Source of the DNA: Blautia sp. OF03-15BH
GTDB lineage: Bacteria > Bacillota > Clostridia > Lachnospirales > Lachnospiraceae
Length of the DNA stretch: 64,000 nucleotides
Assembly (NCBI RefSeq): GCF_003463065.1
Contig: NZ_QSCM01000003.1
Coordinates: 62,001 to 126,000, forward strand
Reading direction: 5' to 3'
Of the stretch, positions 16,517 through 25,099 are shown piece after piece. The position numbers and the translations under genes are program-made. Numbering within the stretch: the first letter of the stretch is position 1; every line of letters starts with the position of its first letter. A model generated the notes under the pieces. The model saw only the letters and a program-made list of their open reading frames with translations. It was not told the DNA's origin and did not search any database.

Positions 16517-17512
16517 ATGATACAGACTCTGACCACATATGAAAGCATAACGACCGATCCTTACCAAAATCTTGCCGTGGAAGAATACCTTACCTTTCAT
16601 ACAGAACCCGGAGAGTGCATTTTATACTTATGGCAAAATGCACATACCGTTGTGATCGGGCGAAATCAGAATTGTTGGAAGGAGTGCCGTGTATCGGAGC
16701 TGGAAGCAGAGGGCGGACATCTGGTCCGCCGCCTCTCCGGCGGGGGAGCCGTCTACCATGATCTCGGAAATCTGAATTTTACTTTCTGTATGCGCAAAGA
16801 AGATGCGGATGTGGACCGCCAGCTCCAGGTGATCATAGAAGCGGTGGCTTCCTTTGGACTGACCGCTGAGAAGACCGGTCGGAACGATGTGGCGATCAAC
16901 GGGCAGAAGTTTTCCGGAAATGCGTTTTTTGACTCCAAAGGATGTTATTACCATCATGGAACGCTGCTGCTGAATGTAGATACCGCTTCCATGTCCCGTT
17001 TTCTGAATCCTTCCAAAGCAAAATTACAGTCAAAAGGTGTAGACTCCGTCCGCTCCCGGGTGGTAAATCTGTCTTCGCTTTGTCCTGAGATCACAGTTGA
17101 CACCATGAAGCAGGCGATGTTTACCGCATTTTCCAAGGTATACGGCTTGCCTGCTGTACCTCTGTGTGCAGAACGTCTGGAACAGACTGCCATTCAGGAC
17201 GGCAGAGAACGTTTTTCCTCTGAACGTTGGAAATACGGACCAAAGATTCCATTTACCAACCGGCTGGAACAACGTTTTTCATGGGGTGAGGTCAATCTTG
17301 ACCTTCATGTAAATGAAGGAATGATCACCGAAGCACTGCTTTCTTCCGATTCCATGGAAGCAGACTGGTTTTCTGATATTGGTACGGAATTTCAGGGTCT
17401 TCCCTATCGTACCGATATTCTTTGCAAAGCATTAGATCATTCACTGGAACAACATCTGGTTCCGGAAAATATCCGCGCGGATCTGTGTCGGATGGTACAA
17501 GAACAAATTTAA
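16517..17512 (+). CDS. lplA: Lipoate-protein ligase A
   Basis: 331 residues. LplA activates lipoate with ATP and attaches it to lipoyl-domain lysines. Motifs: RRLSGGGAVYHDLGNLNFTF (lipoyl-AMP site) and the catalytic-lysine region NDVAINGQKFSGNA. A C-terminal accessory domain of about 80 residues is present. It sits between gcvPB and lpdA with AGGAGG before the start. Its main target is presumably the linked GcvH. The plasmid-like alternative LipM/LipL is less likely given ligase motifs and length. Confidence 0.94.
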   Translation: MIQTLTTYESITTDPYQNLAVEEYLTFHTEPGECILYLWQNAHTVVIGRNQNCWKECRVSELEAEGGHLVRRLSGGGAVYHDLGNLNFTFCMRKEDADVDRQLQVIIEAVASFGLTAEKTGRNDVAINGQKFSGNAFFDSKGCYYHHGTLLLNVDTASMSRFLNPSKAKLQSKGVDSVRSRVVNLSSLCPEITVDTMKQAMFTAFSKVYGLPAVPLCAERLEQTAIQDGRERFSSERWKYGPKIPFTNRLEQRFSWGEVNLDLHVNEGMITEALLSSDSMEADWFSDIGTEFQGLPYRTDILCKALDHSLEQHLVPENIRADLCRMVQEQI

Positions 17513-17533
17513 CGAAAAGGAGAGAATTGATCC

Positions 17534-18982
17534 ATGGCAGAACTGACAACAACTATTTATGACCTGACTGTCATCGGTGCCGGTCCAGGCGGATATGAAG
17601 CAGCTCTGGAAGCAGCAAAGCTTGGTCTTCGCACCGCTCTGATCGAAAAGGATTCTCTGGGAGGGACCTGCCTGAACCGGGGATGTATCCCTACCAAAAC
17701 ATTGCTCCACTCTTCAGAACTCTATACAAAGATCTGCGATGCAGAACGTTTCGGTATCTCCGCAGAGCATGTCCTGCCCGATCTGTCCAAAATCCAGACG
17801 CACAAGCAGGCAACCATCACCACTCTGCAAAAGGGCATTGCCGCTCTTCTGAAAGCTGCTAAAGTTACGGTTTATCAGGGACTGGGAACCGTCATTGATA
17901 CAGGCACAGATGCTTCCGGCAATGAAGGGATCAAGCAGGTACAGATCACATCCGATGGAGCAGATCCTGTCACCATCGAAACACGCCAGATCCTGCTGGC
18001 ATCCGGCAGTGTTCCTTCTGTTCCGCCGATTCCCGGACATGATCTGCCCGGTGTGATGACCAGTGACGAACTGCTCTCCTGGGATCAGGAACCGTTTTCT
18101 TCTCTGCTGATCATCGGCGGCGGTGTGATCGGTGTGGAATTTGCCGGAATCTGGCAGGCACTTGGAACAAAAGTTACGATCCTGGAGGCGCTTCCTTCTT
18201 TGATCACCAACATGGACAAGGAACTGGGACAGAGCCTGAAGCAGTCTCTGAAGAAAAAAGGCGCCGATATCCATACCGGTGCCAAGGTACAGTCTCTGGA
18301 AGCTGCCGATGATGGCATCTTATGTACTTACACGGAAAAAGACACGGTCTGCACCTGTACCGCACAGGCAGTTCTGATTGCTACCGGCCGAAAACCTTAT
18401 ACGGATGGTCTGTTCGCTGACGGTCTTGCTCCTTCCATGGAACGTGGCCGTATCCTGACAGATGAACATTTTCAGACCAACATTCCCGGCATCTATGCCA
18501 TCGGCGATGTGAATGGAAAACTGCAGCTGGCACATGCTGCCACCGCTCAGGGTTTTCATGCAGTCCATCGTATCGCTGCGGCATTAGCCGCTGATTCCGC
18601 CGGAAAGAACGGCTCCTGTGTGAGCGATCCGGTCCTTGATCTCGTTCCGTCCTGTATCTATTCATCTCCGGAGATCGCTTCGGTAGGTCTGACACTGGAT
18701 CAGGCGAAAGAACAGGGACTTGCTGCCAAAAGCCACAAGATCCTGAGTTCTGCCAATGGAAAGTCTGTATTATCCTTGCAGGAACGCGGTTTTATGAAAG
18801 TGATCTATTTGGAAGAAACTCATGTGATCATCGGTGCACAGCTTCTCTGTGCCAGAGCCACAGATATGATCAGCGAGTTTGCTGTCGCGATTGCTCAAAA
18901 GCTCACTCTGGAAGAAATGGCTTCTGTGATCCGTCCTCATCCTTCTTTCAGCGAAATGATCACTCAAGTCACAACTTTGTAA
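17534..18982 (+). CDS. lpdA: Dihydrolipoyl dehydrogenase (L protein)
   Basis: 482 residues, a flavin disulfide oxidoreductase that reoxidises the dihydrolipoyl arm of H protein with NAD+. Domains: FAD fold GAGPGGYEAALEAA at the N-terminus, redox disulfide GGTCLNRGCIPTK, NAD fold GGGVIGVEFAGIW, second FAD motif YAIGDVNGK and the C-terminal dimer domain with the His-Glu region PHPSFSEM. There is no N-terminal lipoyl domain. Last gene of the glycine cleavage operon; AAGGAGAG precedes the start. Confidence 0.96.
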   Translation: MAELTTTIYDLTVIGAGPGGYEAALEAAKLGLRTALIEKDSLGGTCLNRGCIPTKTLLHSSELYTKICDAERFGISAEHVLPDLSKIQTHKQATITTLQKGIAALLKAAKVTVYQGLGTVIDTGTDASGNEGIKQVQITSDGADPVTIETRQILLASGSVPSVPPIPGHDLPGVMTSDELLSWDQEPFSSLLIIGGGVIGVEFAGIWQALGTKVTILEALPSLITNMDKELGQSLKQSLKKKGADIHTGAKVQSLEAADDGILCTYTEKDTVCTCTAQAVLIATGRKPYTDGLFADGLAPSMERGRILTDEHFQTNIPGIYAIGDVNGKLQLAHAATAQGFHAVHRIAAALAADSAGKNGSCVSDPVLDLVPSCIYSSPEIASVGLTLDQAKEQGLAAKSHKILSSANGKSVLSLQERGFMKVIYLEETHVIIGAQLLCARATDMISEFAVAIAQKLTLEEMASVIRPHPSFSEMITQVTTL

Positions 18983-18988
18983 CGAAAA

Positions 18989-19016
18989 TGAGCGGCTGTT
19001 TTGTAAAACGGCCGCT
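18989..19016. terminator. Hairpin at the end of the glycine cleavage operon
   Basis: GAGCGGC (18989-18995) pairs with GCCGCTC (19010-19016), extended inward by TTTTG/TAAAAC. The following sequence is only weakly T-rich on either strand, so termination efficiency is uncertain. The converging telA relic ends at 19039. Confidence 0.55.
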
Positions 19017-19038
19017 CGAAAACGTATTCTCCTCTCTT

Positions 19039-19645
19039 TTATCTGTTGCCGGCTTCCAGCAATGCCTGTTTCAATTCATCTTCGATCCTGGCAAGTTCCT
19101 CCTGTGCCTCTGCACGGCGTTTCGATCCTTCTTCATGGATCTTCACCACTTCATTGATCGAAAGAATGATATCTGCATTTACTTTTCGAAGAGTTTCCAC
19201 ATCCACGATTCCTCTTTCGGAAGCCAACGCAGCATCCATGGCTCCCTGCTTCAATGTTTCGGCATTTCGTCTGAACATCTCATTTGTCATCTCATCAACT
19301 GCGCTCTGCGCATTAAGAGCCCTTGTCGTATGCTCAATCTCTAATGCCAGTACCATCTGATTTCTCCACATACCCGTTTAAGGTCCGCTGATCCATCCAC
19401 TCTTCAAATTTTTCAACATCGAGTACCGGCCTGGACGGTGTGACCGGCAATGGTTCCGGTGATGGTTCCACCGGTCGTTCCTTCGATGTTTTCCCCCACG
19501 GATCCTCTTCAGATAAAGGTTCTTCGACATCTCCGGCTCCTGCCGGCCCCCTGCCACTTCGAGAAGGGGCTGATACGATCCATGCAATAACCAGAATGCG
19601 GACAAAACTCACAGTTTCTCGTTCCTGTCTGCAGACCACGATCAT
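19039..19645 (-). pseudogene. telA-like (toxic anion resistance) C-terminal relic, frameshifted
   Basis: The 110-residue frame ending at 19039 matches the C-terminal helical region of TelA/toxic anion resistance proteins as I know it (NQMVLALEIEHTTRALNAQ, SERGIVDVETLRKVN, ARIEDELKQAL). In-frame codons just upstream hit a stop. The overlapping 103-codon frame (19334-19645) ends in DQRTLNG and then diverges; a single-base shift at about 19370 would join TLNG to MWRNQMV. Upstream sequence is Pro/Glu-rich and unlike TelA. The gene therefore looks truncated and frameshifted. Full-length TelA is roughly three times longer. Confidence 0.6.
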
Positions 19646-19715
19646 GAAAAATCCCTTTGCGCCCCTCCCGGCTCATCAGCATCGCTGCATTTTCTCTGGC
19701 CTGTTCATATCATGC

Positions 19716-20750
19716 TCAACATTCCACGGCTACTTTGATCACACCGTCTCTCTTATTCTCAAAAAGCTCATACGCTTCTTCGATCCTGTCCAGTGGATAT
19801 GTATGGGTGATCAGCGGCTCTGTATTGATCTTGCCTTCTGCGATCAGCTTTAAAGTTTCCTCGCAGTCACAGCCATCGACGCCGCCGGTTTTGAATGTAA
19901 GATTCTTGCCGTACATATCCGGAAGCGGCAGGATCTGTGCTTTATCATAAAGCGCAACCACTGTCACGATCGCATTTGGTCTTGCACATTGCCAGGCCAG
20001 GCGAAAAGTAGCTTCCGCGCCCGCAACTTCAAGAACGACATCCGCTCCTCCATGCTCGCTGTTCTTTTGAACAAAGTCTTCACAGTCTTCCGGCGAAACG
20101 GTAAGCACATCCGGATAATGCTCCTGAATAAAACGAATACGGTTTTCATCTTTTTCACATACAATGATACGCTTCGGTTTCTTCAGCATAACGCAAAGCA
20201 GTGTGCAGATGCCTGTCGGACCGGCTCCGATGATCAGTACCGTATCCTCTTCTGTGATCTCAGAAATGCGTGCAGCCCAATAACCGGTAGCAAGAACATC
20301 CCCTACCAGCAAAGCCTTTCTGTCCGTGACTCCCTCCGGGATCTTATTCAGTCCCTGATCGGCAAAAGGTACTCGCACATATTCCGCCTGACCGCCATCG
20401 ATACGACATCCCAACGCCCAGCCGCCATTTTTATCTGTACAGTTGTTTACATAGCCTTTTTTGCAGAAAAAGCATTCCCCACAAAAAGTCTCTACATTTA
20501 CCGTTACTCGGTCTCCCGGTTTTACATGCGTTACCTCTTTGCCAACTGCTTCCACAATACCTACCATCTCATGACCGACCGTTATCCCCGGAACTGCACG
20601 CGGAACACTTCCGTGCTTGATGTGCAGATCACTGGAACAGATACTGGCAAGTGTTACCTTTACAATCGCATCCCGTTCGTGCATAAGCACCGGTTTTGGT
20701 TTTTCCATTAACTCAAATTTTCCTTCAGAAACATACGTATATGTCTGCAT
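19716..20750 (-). CDS. Zinc-dependent alcohol dehydrogenase (MDR family)
   Basis: 344 residues. The catalytic zinc region is SICSSDLHIKHG with GHEMVG, and the structural-zinc cysteines are in CGECFFCKKGYVNNC. The cofactor fold is VLIIGAGPTGICTL. It belongs to the medium-chain dehydrogenase family together with threonine, sorbitol and butanediol dehydrogenases. The substrate cannot be told from motifs; polyol and secondary alcohol activities are equally possible. It stands alone, 62 nt downstream of selD on the same strand. Confidence 0.88.
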   Translation of the reverse strand: MQTYTYVSEGKFELMEKPKPVLMHERDAIVKVTLASICSSDLHIKHGSVPRAVPGITVGHEMVGIVEAVGKEVTHVKPGDRVTVNVETFCGECFFCKKGYVNNCTDKNGGWALGCRIDGGQAEYVRVPFADQGLNKIPEGVTDRKALLVGDVLATGYWAARISEITEEDTVLIIGAGPTGICTLLCVMLKKPKRIIVCEKDENRIRFIQEHYPDVLTVSPEDCEDFVQKNSEHGGADVVLEVAGAEATFRLAWQCARPNAIVTVVALYDKAQILPLPDMYGKNLTFKTGGVDGCDCEETLKLIAEGKINTEPLITHTYPLDRIEEAYELFENKRDGVIKVAVEC

Positions 20751-20812
20751 TTTTTATTTTCTCACTTTCTCATACTATTCTTTATAAGATTTCCATTGAA
20801 CCTATTTCCCTT

Positions 20813-21838
20813 TTAGGATTCGACAAAAATTTTCCTTTTTTCTGGTCCTGTCACTTCTCCTACAATGGCGGCTGGAAGCCCAAGATCCAGAATTTCAGAA
20901 AGAAGTCCTTCTGCATCCTCTTTTTTTACAGACAAAAGCAGACCGCCGGAAGTCTGCGGGTCAAAAAGAAGCTCTTCCATAAAAAAAGACTCCTTTAAAA
21001 ATTCTACTTTCCCTTTCATATGATTCCGGTTCCTCTGCCCTGCCCCGGTAAGGTAAAACTCTTCCACATAAGAAGGACAGCCCGGTATATACGGCACAGC
21101 GCTGCTGTAGATACGGGCGGAACTGTTTTCTCCCAGAAGCTCATTCAAATGGACAAGGAAACCGAAACCCGTCACATCCGTACAGGCATGGGTCTCATAA
21201 GCTCCAGCCAGAGCCGACGCATATTTGTTCAGCGTAGTCATAGATCTGACCGCCAGATCATAATCTGCTTCCCGTACATCCTTCATCCGGGAAGCTGTAC
21301 ATACGATGCCGACTCCCAACGGTTTTGTGAGAATCAGTCGGTCACCTGGACAGCAGTTCTGATTGGCCAGTACTTTATCCGGATGGATCACACCGGTGAC
21401 AGAAAGACCGTATTTGATATCGGTATCCTGAATGGAATGGCCACCGGCCAGGACAGCTCCTGCCTCTTCCACTTTTTCCGCTCCCCCGGTAAGGATCTTT
21501 CCCAGAATGTTGAGATCCATACTCTCCGGAAAACAGACAATATTGAGGGCTGTTTTCGCCATGCCGCCCATGGCATAAATATCACTCAAAGCATTGGCCG
21601 CGGCGATCTGTCCAAATACATAGGGATCCTCTACCATCGGAGGAAAGAAATCCAACGTCTGTACGATAGCCAGATCATCCGTCAGCCGGTAGATGGCCGC
21701 ATCATCTGCATGGTCGTACCCTACCAGAAGATCTTTGTCCTGCTTTCTCGGAAGCATCGGTAAGATCCGGTCCAGCACTTCCGGGCCAAGCTTCGCCGTA
21801 CAGCCACCGCCTTTGCAGAAAATTTTGTCTTCGCTCAT
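20813..21838 (-). CDS. selD: Selenide, water dikinase
   Basis: 341 residues. SelD makes selenophosphate from selenide and ATP for selenocysteine and selenouridine synthesis. The N-terminal catalytic loop is KGGGCTAKLGP: the active position holds Cys rather than Sec, followed by the essential Lys. YDHADDAAIYRL and NALSDIYAMGG carry metal-binding Asp residues. The ribosome site GGGAGG lies in the 3' arm of a long hairpin (21844-21892). No selA, selB or tRNA-Sec is in the window, so its downstream use is not shown here. Confidence 0.95.
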   Translation of the reverse strand: MSEDKIFCKGGGCTAKLGPEVLDRILPMLPRKQDKDLLVGYDHADDAAIYRLTDDLAIVQTLDFFPPMVEDPYVFGQIAAANALSDIYAMGGMAKTALNIVCFPESMDLNILGKILTGGAEKVEEAGAVLAGGHSIQDTDIKYGLSVTGVIHPDKVLANQNCCPGDRLILTKPLGVGIVCTASRMKDVREADYDLAVRSMTTLNKYASALAGAYETHACTDVTGFGFLVHLNELLGENSSARIYSSAVPYIPGCPSYVEEFYLTGAGQRNRNHMKGKVEFLKESFFMEELLFDPQTSGGLLLSVKKEDAEGLLSEILDLGLPAAIVGEVTGPEKRKIFVES

Positions 21839-21843
21839 TGAAA

Positions 21844-21892
21844 AAACCTCCCGTTCTTTTCTATTCTTATTATAGAGAAGAACGGGAGGTTT
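21844..21892 (-). terminator. 15-bp hairpin covering the selD Shine-Dalgarno, with a promoter inside
   Basis: A perfect 15-bp stem (21892-21878 with 21858-21844 on the minus strand) and a 19-nt loop are followed by a T run and the selD ATG at 21838. It can terminate the Agr-type operon. The 3' arm contains GGGAGG, the selD ribosome site. Confidence 0.85.
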
Positions 21893-21896
21893 GCAA
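21869..21896 (-). promoter_or_regulatory. Candidate selD promoter within the hairpin
   Basis: TTGCAA (21896-21891), a 16-nt spacer and TATAAT (21874-21869, in the loop). RNA started here would lack the 5' arm, leaving the selD ribosome site free. Confidence 0.6.
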
Positions 21897-21898
21897 GG

Positions 21899-22252
21899 TT
21901 ATTTTTTCAACAGGTAAGCTAGTTTTTTGTTAAATTCTTCTTCCTTCAATGGTCTGTTTATATACTCCGTAATTCCCATTTCTTCCAGCATCCAATAATC
22001 ATTTTCACAGCATGAATCCACGATCGCCAATATTGGTGCCTTACTTTTGCAATGAATTTTTATTATAAATTCCAGTTCTCCTGCCTTTAATTTCTGATCC
22101 GGTACATCCAAAATTATCAAATCCCGCTTTTTTATTAAAGCTTCCTCTATCCTTTTCAAAGGATAGATATCTATATAAGCACTTTGATGCAGCAACTCTC
22201 TCTTTGAGCAATCCGGATACCCGATTTTTTCCGAAAAGACTAATACTTCCAT
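21899..22252 (-). CDS. Degenerate single-domain receiver-like protein
   Basis: 117 residues patterned like a response-regulator receiver: strand MEVLVFS, strand RDLIILDVP with Asp49 at the phosphoacceptor position, strand APILAIVDS, and GITEYINRPLKEEEF where the usual Lys-Pro is Arg100-Pro. The acidic pair after strand 1 is missing, so phosphorylation is doubtful. The first 212 nt overlap the end of the agrB frame in another frame. It is the last gene of the peptide operon. It could be a pseudo-receiver partner of the linked regulator; I do not recognise a named family. Confidence 0.6.
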   Translation of the reverse strand: MEVLVFSEKIGYPDCSKRELLHQSAYIDIYPLKRIEEALIKKRDLIILDVPDQKLKAGELEFIIKIHCKSKAPILAIVDSCCENDYWMLEEMGITEYINRPLKEEEFNKKLAYLLKK

Positions 22253-22811
22253 CTCTTTTTATTCTCACATCCTTTAGCAGTAAACTAATCAAAACAACTG
22301 CAAGCGTATACATTGTCAGAAAAAGATATTGACCATTTTCTCTCAACTTTAAAATCACAGCCATAATAGCAGTTCCCAATTCAAAGACCCGAAGCTTCTT
22401 CGAAAGGCTTTCTTTATATCTTTCCTTTACATTGGAATTTTTACACACTCCAAAACCCGAAATAATAAGAAGCAGTCCACAAATACAGACGAAACTATAT
22501 GTTTCATCACAGTGTATATACTTTGAAGAAACAAGTCCCACCACCATGACCATCACAGAGCAAACGAAACATTTCCAGTATCTGTCCAGATGAACACCTC
22601 CGGCCCATGTTCGAAGAGGAATAAAAATACCGCCCAAAAATATCATTTCCAGAAACATTTTAAGATACAAAGCAATGCCTATACTTGCTATTATGCTTAT
22701 AAGTATTTCTATACTTACCTGCCAGCCAAATTGATATATTGCAGCATCTTTTTCATTGATAAGTCCTGTTCGCATATAATAATCGGTTAATTTTTTTGCT
22801 ATTTTTTCCAT
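22041..22811 (-). CDS. agrB: AgrB-family peptide-processing membrane protease
   Basis: 256 residues from the ATG at 22811 (an upstream GTG at 22823 is in frame). AgrB proteins are membrane cysteine proteases that cut and cyclise AgrD-type signal peptides. The catalytic pair is visible as His74 and Cys81 in RTWAGGVHLDRYWKCF, the same 7-residue spacing as in Staphylococcus. About five membrane segments follow. The last roughly 70 residues, after LLLKDVRIKRDG, are hydrophilic, unlike usual AgrB, and are read through the start of the receiver gene. No cysteine-containing AgrD-like frame is nearby. Confidence 0.88.
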   Translation of the reverse strand: MEKIAKKLTDYYMRTGLINEKDAAIYQFGWQVSIEILISIIASIGIALYLKMFLEMIFLGGIFIPLRTWAGGVHLDRYWKCFVCSVMVMVVGLVSSKYIHCDETYSFVCICGLLLIISGFGVCKNSNVKERYKESLSKKLRVFELGTAIMAVILKLRENGQYLFLTMYTLAVVLISLLLKDVRIKRDGSISLFGKNRVSGLLKERVAASKCLYRYLSFEKDRGSFNKKAGFDNFGCTGSEIKGRRTGIYNKNSLQK

Positions 22812-22830
22812 GCTTTTTCCCACATTACTT

Positions 22831-23481
22831 TTATCTAATCTTGTTTAATTTTCCTTTTTCCATTTCATACACTTCATCACAAAGAATATCTATATCATCT
22901 TTATTATGACTTGCCAAAATCATAAGTGTCCCTTGCTGTTTTAATTCTAGAAACAATTCTCGCATCTCTTTTACGCCCTCTTTATCCAACCCGTTAAATG
23001 GTTCATCCAAAATCAAAATTTCCGGTTTCTCCATAATTGCCTGTGCAATAGCCAAACGTTGTTTCATTCCCATAGAATATTTCCCTACTCTTTTTGCTGA
23101 TTCCGGATTTAAGTCAACTTTTTCCAAAACCTCGTACAGCCATTTTTTGTCAACTTTATTTCTTATCATATAGAGACATTTCAGATTCTGATAAGCACTC
23201 TTTCTCTCTAAAAAGGAAGGTTCCTCAATAATGATTCCTGCATTATTTAACAGATCTGTCGTCTGGTGCATACAATCCTGATTAATCCATATTTCACCAG
23301 CATCCGTTTTCAGAAAACCACAGATACATTTAAAAAGAACCGTTTTTCCAGATCCATTATAACCAACAATTCCATAAATTTTTCCACTTTCCATCTCAAG
23401 TGAAATCTTATCTAGTATCTTATTTTTTCCAAAACTCTTTTCTATTTCTTTTATTCTGATAGAAACTTTTGTATTTTCCAT
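22831..23481 (-). CDS. ABC transporter ATP-binding protein
   Basis: 216 residues from the ATG at 23481, which has GAGGGTG upstream; an earlier in-frame ATG (23529) lies inside the permease gene. Walker A is GYNGSGKT, the signature is YSMGMKQRLAIAQA and Walker B is ILILDEPFNGLD. This short form is typical of peptide-export or bacteriocin self-immunity ABC systems of the LanF/BcrA kind. It follows two membrane proteins that are its likely permeases and precedes agrB. Confidence 0.92.
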   Translation of the reverse strand: MENTKVSIRIKEIEKSFGKNKILDKISLEMESGKIYGIVGYNGSGKTVLFKCICGFLKTDAGEIWINQDCMHQTTDLLNNAGIIIEEPSFLERKSAYQNLKCLYMIRNKVDKKWLYEVLEKVDLNPESAKRVGKYSMGMKQRLAIAQAIMEKPEILILDEPFNGLDKEGVKEMRELFLELKQQGTLMILASHNKDDIDILCDEVYEMEKGKLNKIR

Positions 23482-23491
23482 ATGGCACCCT

Positions 23492-24331
23492 CTATTCCCG
23501 ATTATCTGCAATCCAGTTAATATCGACATTTCTTATCTTTAAAATAATAAGAATCCCTGTCGTTACACATATAATTCCGAACCCACATAACATATAGGTA
23601 ACTGTTGGCATTCTCATAATTTTTCCGCTGAAAAAAATTCCTGTTCTCATCCAGGAAAGAGGAGAAATATAATTCCATGGAATATCAAGAAAATATTCTC
23701 CCATTCCCGGGAGCACGATAAGGAGTCCTCCGGTCAGAGCCCCTGCTGTTCTCGACATCAGCAAGGAAATACCATAAACCAACATCCCCATGCAAGCAAT
23801 TGCCAAAGCCCCATTGATATAAGTCAGACCAAAAAGTTCCCATGGTTTCAATTCCAATATTGTTCCATAATTTACAGCAAAGGCCTGCCCTGTCTGTACT
23901 CCTGCATTTGTCATAGAAAGCGTCCCCAACACTTTCCCCCAGTTATTTCCCACACTCAGAACAGGAAATAATAAGATCACACATAAAACACTTTCTATTG
24001 TTATCAGAAGAAAGCCAGCTAGCATAAGATATAAACAATTATAAAAAGCCCATTTTTTCCTGCCCAAACGAATCATATAAAACATTTGATTCCTTCCAAA
24101 AAACGGAATATCAGAGAAAAAATACAGTACACTCAGCAAAAAAACAGAAAGATAATAAACATCAGACAGTAAAAAACCAATTACCCCCGCCTCTACCTGA
24201 TAACCTGTATTTTCCGCCATTTTTCTTAAAGGAGCTAAATAAATATCCATAAAAAACAGATTCAGCAAAATAAACACTATTGTTTTCATTTTCCAGATTC
24301 TTTCGCGAAAAATTACTGCAAAATATTTCAT
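23492..24331 (-). CDS. ABC transporter permease-like membrane protein 2
   Basis: 279 residues with about six hydrophobic segments: an N-terminal one (IVFILLNLFFMDIYLA), a large external region, then paired segments (YLMLAGFLLITIESVLCVILL; ALAIACMGMLVYGISLLM; CGFGIICVTTGILIILKI). The pattern is that of ABC-2 permeases, although sequence conservation is low. It starts immediately after the preceding membrane gene and its end lies 10 nt before the ATPase start, so the three form one transporter. Confidence 0.75.
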   Translation of the reverse strand: MKYFAVIFRERIWKMKTIVFILLNLFFMDIYLAPLRKMAENTGYQVEAGVIGFLLSDVYYLSVFLLSVLYFFSDIPFFGRNQMFYMIRLGRKKWAFYNCLYLMLAGFLLITIESVLCVILLFPVLSVGNNWGKVLGTLSMTNAGVQTGQAFAVNYGTILELKPWELFGLTYINGALAIACMGMLVYGISLLMSRTAGALTGGLLIVLPGMGEYFLDIPWNYISPLSWMRTGIFFSGKIMRMPTVTYMLCGFGIICVTTGILIILKIRNVDINWIADNRE

Positions 24332-25099
24332 CTACCTGCGCCTCTCTTCCCTTTTCATCAAAATCTCTGCCCATATTCCTGTGAAGATCAAACTTACTGT
24401 ACTGAAAAAGAATGCATAAAAGAAATCCAGCCATTCGTTTCCCCATACCTCATAAAAAATACTGTACACTGCATATAAATTCATATAAGAAGGAAACGAG
24501 AACCAATTAGATATGTAATTCACAAAAAAATAGTAAAACATCATTGGAAAGGTCATTGTAAACATCTTATTTTTCAGACATAAAGAAAATGCTGCTGTTA
24601 CTGCACATAATGTTCCTCTCAGAAGACTTTCTCTTACAAGTGCTTCTACAAGAAAAAGCCAACCCACTCCTTTTTCCAAAAAGAAACTGTTATAATTACC
24701 GTTTAAAAATACTGGATACTTCAAACTTTCAATCCAGAAAAACAATAAAACTCCAAAAAAACCCACTAAAAATCCACTTGTAAAACTGCTTATAATCTTA
24801 GACCATACATAATTTTTGCAATTTCCACGAATCAGTTCCGGATAGAAAAAACGTTTTTCTGCATCTTCGCAAAAGCATCCCCCGTAAGGAATCACACAAA
24901 AAACAAACAGCAATAAATAGGATCTCTGCATTTTCAACATATCATAAATATAAACAACATCTGTCCGAAAATGTAACTGTGTTCTCTCCATCAATAAAAG
25001 AAACAGCGTAATCCCAAATACCGTCAAAAAAAATGTTTTATTTACAAAGGCACGGAAAAAATCCATTTTTAAATAATGTGTATTTTTATATCTTTGCAC
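24332..25099 (-). CDS. ABC transporter permease-like membrane protein 1
   Basis: 255 residues from a GTG at 25099. That start has AGGAG 7 nt upstream and overlaps the lipoprotein stop by 14 nt; the longer in-frame ATG at 25159 lacks a ribosome site. About six membrane segments (FFLTVFGITLFLLLM; YLLLFVFCVIPYGG; FLVGFFGVLLFFWI; FFFSTVSLIFTGIWAEIL). Very rich in Phe and Tyr. It is probably the partner permease of the 23492-24331 product. Substrate unknown; the linked 89-residue peptide is the natural candidate. Confidence 0.72.
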   Translation of the reverse strand: MQRYKNTHYLKMDFFRAFVNKTFFLTVFGITLFLLLMERTQLHFRTDVVYIYDMLKMQRSYLLLFVFCVIPYGGCFCEDAEKRFFYPELIRGNCKNYVWSKIISSFTSGFLVGFFGVLLFFWIESLKYPVFLNGNYNSFFLEKGVGWLFLVEALVRESLLRGTLCAVTAAFSLCLKNKMFTMTFPMMFYYFFVNYISNWFSFPSYMNLYAVYSIFYEVWGNEWLDFFYAFFFSTVSLIFTGIWAEILMKREERRR

